Source: Gonium pectorale (taxonomy: Eukaryota > Chlorophyta > Chlorophyceae > Chlamydomonadales > Volvocaceae). From it: a stretch of 11,896 nt of DNA. The notes beneath the pieces were generated by a model. The model had not been told where the DNA came from. It was given only the letters and a program-made list of their open reading frames with translations, and did not search any database. The translations under genes were made by a program, and so were the position numbers. The stretch spans positions 2,782,717 through 2,794,612 of the forward strand of contig LSYV01000008.1 of the NCBI GenBank assembly GCA_001584585.1, in the 5' to 3' direction. Positions 7,933 through 11,896 of the stretch are shown here, piece by piece. Positions within the stretch are counted from its first letter, which is position 1; the number at the start of each line of letters is the position of its first letter.

Positions 7933-9455
7933 ATGCCCATCTACGGCCTGCCCCGCACCGATGAGCAGCTGTTTGGCCTGGTTAATGTGGTGCTGCCGGC
8001 CTGGCTGCTGCTGGCCGCGGCTCCGGCGTGGCGCCACACCAAGACGATCAGCGCAGCCGCTGCGCTGCTGATGTGCTCCCTTTACGCCGCCCTGCTGGTC
8101 ACGATGATGGCTGTGCGCCCAGAGGGTGGGGGCCTGGACGTCAGGGACTTCTTCAGCCACGAGGTTGGAGTGCGCTCGCGTTGGAGTGGATGGGTTCGCT
8201 GCGGCTGGCGTATTTGGTGACGTGCCTGCCTCCCGGGACGCATGGACGCACCTTATTTAAATACGGGACTACAGAACTCACATAAAGTTAGCGAGCGCTT
8301 TGTGGTTAGGATCCTATTCTGGGACCCGACGCATCGTCCGGGGTTGGTGGAGGTGCACGGCGTCGTGCTCTCCGTTGTCCGCTAGCACGCAAGCATACAA
8401 CGTGCGGCGGCCCCGCGCACTCACTACACATCCCTCAGGGCGTGTTCCGCACGTTCTCCAAGAAGGCGGCGGTGCTGATCTGCTGGGTGCACTACGCTGC
8501 CTTTGACCTGTGAGTCCGCAGCAGTCGCTGTGCGCCCCTTGCCAGCTCGGCAGCCAGGGGCGTGAATGCCATGGGCGTAGATGCATGTTGATTGCTGTGC
8601 TGCGGCCGCGTTTGGCCTCGGCCCTTCAGGCCTGCGCGGGACGCGGGCAGGTCAGATCCAATCACTTCCAACCCTTCTTCGTTTGTCCGTGTCTCCTTTC
8701 TGTATCTAACCTTACCCACACTTCTGCGGGTAAGGTTAGGAGAAACGGAGAAGGGGCGACATGTACGGGCGCGAATGCGTGCGTGAGAGACACGGCCCTT
8801 CCGGTTCGCCGTGTTGCACTTCGCAGGCTCTGGTACCGGTTGCCGCGGGTGCGCTTGCCTGCGTGCATGCACCTTCAACTACTGCACTCCGCATCTCATG
8901 TTCCCGCGCCTGCGGTGTTTCACTCAGACACCTTGCCACCTGCCACCCACAACATCCAGCCTCGGCCTTGCCCTCCGTCGTCAGTAGCGCGTCAGTACCT
9001 TCTATCGGACTTGCATGCAGCTCGGTGCTCCCGTACGTCCCGGAACCCGATGTATGCCCGTCGCCCCGTCGTCCCTCCGCCCTCCGCAGCTGGGTTGGCC
9101 GCTGGATGGCAGCCGACTCGGTGGAGCGCGGCGTGCCGCAGCTGCTGCTCATCCCCTGCCTCCTCATCGCGCTGTTTGTTGGTAAGGAACGAATGAAAGC
9201 GTTGAGCTGCGGGACTGGCTTCTGCATCACCGGCGCACGCCCTCGCTCGCTTCTGAGCAGGCCTGCCTACATCCTGGCCTGCTCCGCCTCATCATGCTCA
9301 TACAGCCCCCCATTCCTCCCACTACCCCGTCGTACCCTGTCGTATCCATCCATTCATCCTTTTTAACCGCCCCGCATGCAGGCCCCGCGGGTCTGCTGGC
9401 TTACTGGCTGGTCCGCACGCCCTTCCTCAAGGCGGGCAAGCAGAAAGCCGCGTGA
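7933..9455 (+). CDS. ABA4-like (DUF4281) membrane protein, tandem copy 3
   Basis: The exons are 7933-8163, 8439-8509, 9090-9181 and 9382-9455 (stop TGA 9453-9455). Exon lengths and phases are the same as in copies 1 and 2, giving 155 residues. It is the most divergent copy, about 75% identical to each of the others by hand count. QLFDLINVV has become QLFGLVNVV (Asp15 to Gly), APP is VRP at residues 61-63, exon 2 begins GVFRTFSKK rather than GVGRALS, and the tail has TPFLKAG in place of MPFNKAG. The core residues His95, Asp100, Arg105, Asp110 and the GPAGLLAYWLVR helix are kept. The intron 1 donor is GTTGGA, weaker than the GTGGGG used by the other copies. Hydrophobic segments and the lack of a visible transit peptide are as in copy 1. 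The intact frame suggests a working gene under its own selection. Confidence 0.92.
8706..8739. repeat. 12-bp inverted repeat (hairpin) in intron 2 of copy 3
   Basis: CTAACCTTACCC at 8706-8717 is the exact reverse complement of GGGTAAGGTTAG at 8728-8739, separated by a 10-nt loop. In RNA it would form a perfect 12-bp stem about 200 nt into the 580-nt intron. I saw no equivalent in the same intron of copies 1 and 2. Confidence 0.85.
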
Positions 9456-10519
9456 GCGTCGGCGCTGTGCGGTACCGCGCGGCCCAGGCGTGTCAAGAGG
9501 GATCGGAGAGCAGTTGGGCGCGAGCATGGAGTAGCAGCTGGGCGTTACCTTTGCCGTCGCTCGCTCGTGAGAGGCCTTTCTTTAGTGGGTATGTCACCAC
9601 AGTAATGGAGGCCGTAGCAGGGGGGAGGCATGATTTTAGTGAGGTTGTCGCAGGCTGCAGGTGTGTCAGCGGTGTGCCGCCCTCGCTCTCCCTCCCGGCG
9701 CTACTGCCATCCCAGCTGCAAAGGGCGGCTGCTATTCAAAGTGAATAGCCCCCATCCCCGCCGGCCGCTAAACCGTCCAGTGCTATTGTTGCGTACGCGT
9801 ATAGAGAGGATGTATACGTGTTTGATACGTCTGACGCGCCTGAAGCTGCGCCCGTGCTAACCGGCAGTCAGTGTAGCTGGGGCTGTGTTGGGTCATGGAG
9901 ATGCCTTTTTTTGCTCATCAGGAGTGCTGTGGTCGGCCCAGGGTTCAGGCTCTTAGGGGACATACTCGGTTTCTGCACAACGTCTCTACAAACAAACCTC
10001 AGCACCCTACTCCAATAGCAGAGGGGTAAACGTTTCCAGCACTGCCACTCCCGCCCGTTACAAGCCAATCCGAACTCCGTGCCAACCAGCCAAGTCTGAC
10101 ACGCCAAAGACCAGTCCGGTCAAACACACACGCACAGTTCCAAACAGCTCAAGTACCTGCAAGCACGCAGAGAAAGCGTTCTTACCTACCGCACGCAGTG
10201 GGACGCCCGGGCGGTGTTATCCCGAGGCCTTATACGGGGGCCTTCCAAGCCACTAGAACCTCGGATCAAGCACCTACGTAGCTACGTTGTCATCGGCGAG
10301 AATAGCCTACTCTGACTTCACACCTAACTTCAGACACAACAGCCGTACACCTGTGTTGGCGCACTCCCGTGGAACGCAGGAACCTCGGGTTGCTCTCACT
10401 ACGCTACACTGCGTAAGGAAACCGTCGAGGTCACGGTTTCATTGTGAGGTTTATGCAGGGCCTGTGCAGAAACATACTTAATCAAAACATTGTTGAGATC
10501 AAGTGTGTTCTTGATTTAT

Positions 10520-10679
10520 ATGGGTGCCGAGGTCGCGCAGTGCGCGGATCCTCAGCCTTCCAAAAATATAGCCCTGCAGGAACCCCGAAGGGCCCTGCCA
10601 CCCAAGGGCCTCGCGGAGTGCAAGGCAAAGCCCGAGGATGCAACCGTGGCCATGGTGACCACCACGAGAAGCGGGCCAG
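10520..10679 (+). CDS. Possible first exon of an unrecognised plus-strand gene
   Basis: I do not recognise this protein. An ATG at 10520 opens a 53-codon frame starting MGAEVAQCADPQPSKN and ending in TTTRSGP at 10679. There it meets GTAAGT, among the strongest-looking donors in the window, leaving phase 1. The second half uses codons typical of a GC-rich alga (GCC, CTG, AAG, GAG, GTG). Gly2 with Ala6 is compatible with an N-myristoylation signal, with a cysteine at residue 8 that could be palmitoylated. This is speculative. The upstream 60 bases are unusually A/T-rich (TTGATTTATATGG). The following exon was not found, and continuing would run antisense to the 3' exon of the reductase gene. 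It may be chance, a short gene, or antisense RNA. Confidence 0.22.
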
Positions 10680-10825
10680 GTAAGTATGCCTTATTCAGGG
10701 CCGGCCACGGACCCCGGCCCAAGGGGACATTGCAAGGGCCGGCGCAGCTGCGATGGTGGGTTGACTGCCGTGAGCTGTTCTTGCATTTTCGCGCTCCCAT
10801 GTCGCATACAGCAGCACATACAGCA

Positions 10826-10830
10826 TTACA
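10826..10830 (-). terminator. Candidate polyadenylation signal of the reductase gene
   Basis: The plus strand reads TTACA, so the minus strand reads TGTAA, about 110 nt past the minus-strand stop codon. Another copy at 10062-10058 would give a long 3' UTR of about 880 nt, which is not unusual for these algae. Confidence 0.4.
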
Positions 10831-10939
10831 AGTATGTACCACTGCAGGCGTGCGTGGGACCGAAGCAAAGCTGTCCCGCGTGCCCTGCCCCGTGCGGTGC
10901 CCGGGTGGGGCCCCGCGCCGGCACCGGCACCGGCCGTCA

Positions 10940-11479
10940 TCACACCGCGAACCACTGCCCCGGCGGCAGCTTGGGCGCCGTGGGGCTGGCCACCACCTCG
11001 AGCACCTTGTTGCGGGAGGCCTCGGGCTGCAGCACAGCCTGGTGAGCGAGGCGGGGGCGTGGGGGCGGAAGGCGGCGGTGGAACGCGTCACGACTGGTAA
11101 GGGGACATCAAGGTGCGCGCGCATGCGTGGCTATGGGGCATGGTAGGACGTGGCGCCTGCAGCTCACACGGTATTCACGGAGGAGACTGGCGGTAGGCGA
11201 GCGGCGGGGTGGCACCCAGGTGGGTTGCACCCCAGGTACGTCCTGGCGTAGCGCCCGCCTTACTTGTGGGCCCGCGCAGCCCCGCCCCACTGTGGCCCCC
11301 CGTCCCGCAGACGGGCAGCTCTGCTCAGCACCCGAGCACCCACCTGCACCGCCACCGCCGCCACGGTGTCCCGCGAGATGCGGCTGGAGGGATCCGAGTC
11401 GAGGGCGAAGAGGGTGTCCTCCCGCGACACGATCAGGTTGCCCACCTCCGATTCGGGGTCGTTGGACAGGCCGCCGGGG
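10940..11479 (-). CDS. Atypical SDR / NAD(P)H-binding protein, At2g34460-like, 3' part
   Basis: Two minus-strand exons are visible: 11479-11344 and 11038-10940 (stop TGA 10942-10940), split by a 305-nt phase-0 intron with donor GTGGGT and acceptor CCAG. The translated C-terminal 77 residues include PGGLSNDPESEVGNLIV, SREDTLFALDSDPSSRISRD, TVAAVAVQAVLQPEASRNK and VLEVVASPTAPKLPPGQW. This order (RPGGL-NDP, EDTLF, ISRD-VA-VAV-A-L, K-EVV--P-AP) is the C-terminal end of atypical short-chain dehydrogenases (NAD(P)H-binding, PF13460 type). It is especially like plant At2g34460, a plastid protein with flavin-reductase-like annotation reported in plastoglobules. The 11479 exon starts with one base completing a codon, most likely the Arg of RPGGL. 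The upstream exons with the nucleotide-binding Gly motif and catalytic region lie beyond the right edge. Substrate is unknown. The gene converges on the ABA4-like array. Confidence 0.82.
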
Positions 11480-11627
11480 CTGCAGGCCGGGTGGCGATGG
11501 TGATGTGTCGTGGATGGGTTGTGGCTGGGTGCAGGCATACAGGAAGGGTGCCGGCAAAGACGACGAGAGAAGCCCGCTCTGTGCGTGGTAAGGTTGCAAG
11601 TGCCGACTGGCGCTGTGGGTAGCGGGG

Positions 11628-11780
11628 CGCTCTGTGGGCGGGCGCTGCTCTGTGGGCGGGCGCTCTGTGGGCGGGCGCTCTGTGGGCGGGCGCTCTGTGG
11701 GCGGGCGCTCTGTGGGCGGGCGCTCTGTGGGCGGGCGCTCTGTGGGCGGGCGCTCTGTGGGCGGGCGCTTGGTGGGCGGC
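11628..11780. repeat. 15-bp minisatellite, about ten units
   Basis: The unit CGCTCTGTGGGCGGG occurs exactly at 11628-11642 and in seven perfect tandem copies at 11661-11765. Between them is an 18-nt variant with a 3-nt insertion (11643-11660), and a degenerate unit (CGCTTGGTGGGCGGC) follows at 11766-11780. It lies upstream of the first visible reductase exon on the minus strand, so most likely in an intron. The minus strand reads as a repeated SARPQ only because the period is a multiple of three. Each unit contributes GGGCGGG, giving dense G-triplets on the plus strand. Confidence 0.92.
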
Positions 11781-11896
11781 GCGGAGTAGTACCCTGCGTC
11801 AGTACGGCTACTGGGCGCCCCTTCCGTCCACGCGGCGGCTGGCGCAGCGGCGTGCGTGTATGGTACCCCAGCCCAGCCCGGGGAGGCAATCGCGCG

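Larger units (their letters stand above)
9456..10939. other. Convergent intergenic region, probable facing 3' UTRs
   Basis: From 9456 to about 9800 the plus strand is G/T-leaning, as expected for the 3' UTR of copy 3. From about 9990 to 10440 it becomes C/A-rich, meaning G/T-rich on the minus strand, as expected for a long 3' UTR of the minus-strand reductase gene. Minus-strand TGTAA motifs at 10830-10826 and 10062-10058 fit that reading. One possible plus-strand exon at 10520-10679 is listed separately. Nothing else was recognised. Confidence 0.45.

Noticed and set aside
10490..10519. Inverted repeat ATCAAG/CTTGAT as a terminator hairpin
   Set aside because: A six-base stem in A/T-rich sequence is easily found by chance, and such terminators are prokaryotic.
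11260..11889. Minus-strand frame encoding a repeated SARPQ protein
   Set aside because: The repeat is a 15-bp minisatellite, so every frame repeats. Only the 11479-11344 part has family similarity, and it is bounded by good splice sites.

Overview
The window looks like nuclear DNA of a green alga of the Chlamydomonas/Volvox type. The evidence is GC-rich coding sequence, many short exons split by GT-AG introns of about 50 to 620 nt, G/T-rich sequence after stop codons, TGTAA polyadenylation-type motifs, and proteins that read as plant or algal families. I cannot name the species. No rRNA, tRNA, CRISPR or prokaryotic operon structure was seen. All gene models were spliced by hand, so exon edges rest on reading frame, splice phase and family resemblance, not on transcripts.

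Layout. (1) Positions 37-1902, minus strand: a tetratricopeptide-repeat (TPR) protein, most like the TTC33 family, apparently complete in five coding exons. (2) Positions 1903-2154: a 252-base gap between two divergent starts, probably a shared promoter. (3) Positions 2155-9455, plus strand: three tandem paralogues (2155-3827, 5151-6767, 7933-9455) of the DUF4281/ABA4-like membrane protein family. Each has four coding exons of exactly 231, 71, 92 and 74 nt with intron phases 0, 2, 1, giving 155 residues. Their introns and spacers share little. (4) Positions 9456-10939: a convergent intergenic region, probably two facing 3' UTRs, with one doubtful plus-strand exon at 10520-10679. (5) Positions 10940 to the right edge, minus strand: the last two exons of an atypical short-chain dehydrogenase/reductase resembling plant At2g34460. 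The intron upstream of them carries a 15-bp minisatellite at 11628-11780.

How the genes may work together. Plant ABA4, the characterised member of DUF4281, is required for neoxanthin formation in the plastid. At2g34460-type reductases are plastid proteins reported from plastoglobules. Both neighbours may therefore act in plastid isoprenoid or pigment biology, but eukaryotic gene order is weak evidence. The TPR gene has no evident link beyond the shared promoter.

The most notable feature is the ABA4-like triplication. It has rigid exon architecture, a 79-nt stretch identical between copies 2 and 3 that suggests gene conversion, no visible plastid transit peptide in any copy, and an AG dinucleotide two bases before every start codon that could mark a hidden upstream exon.
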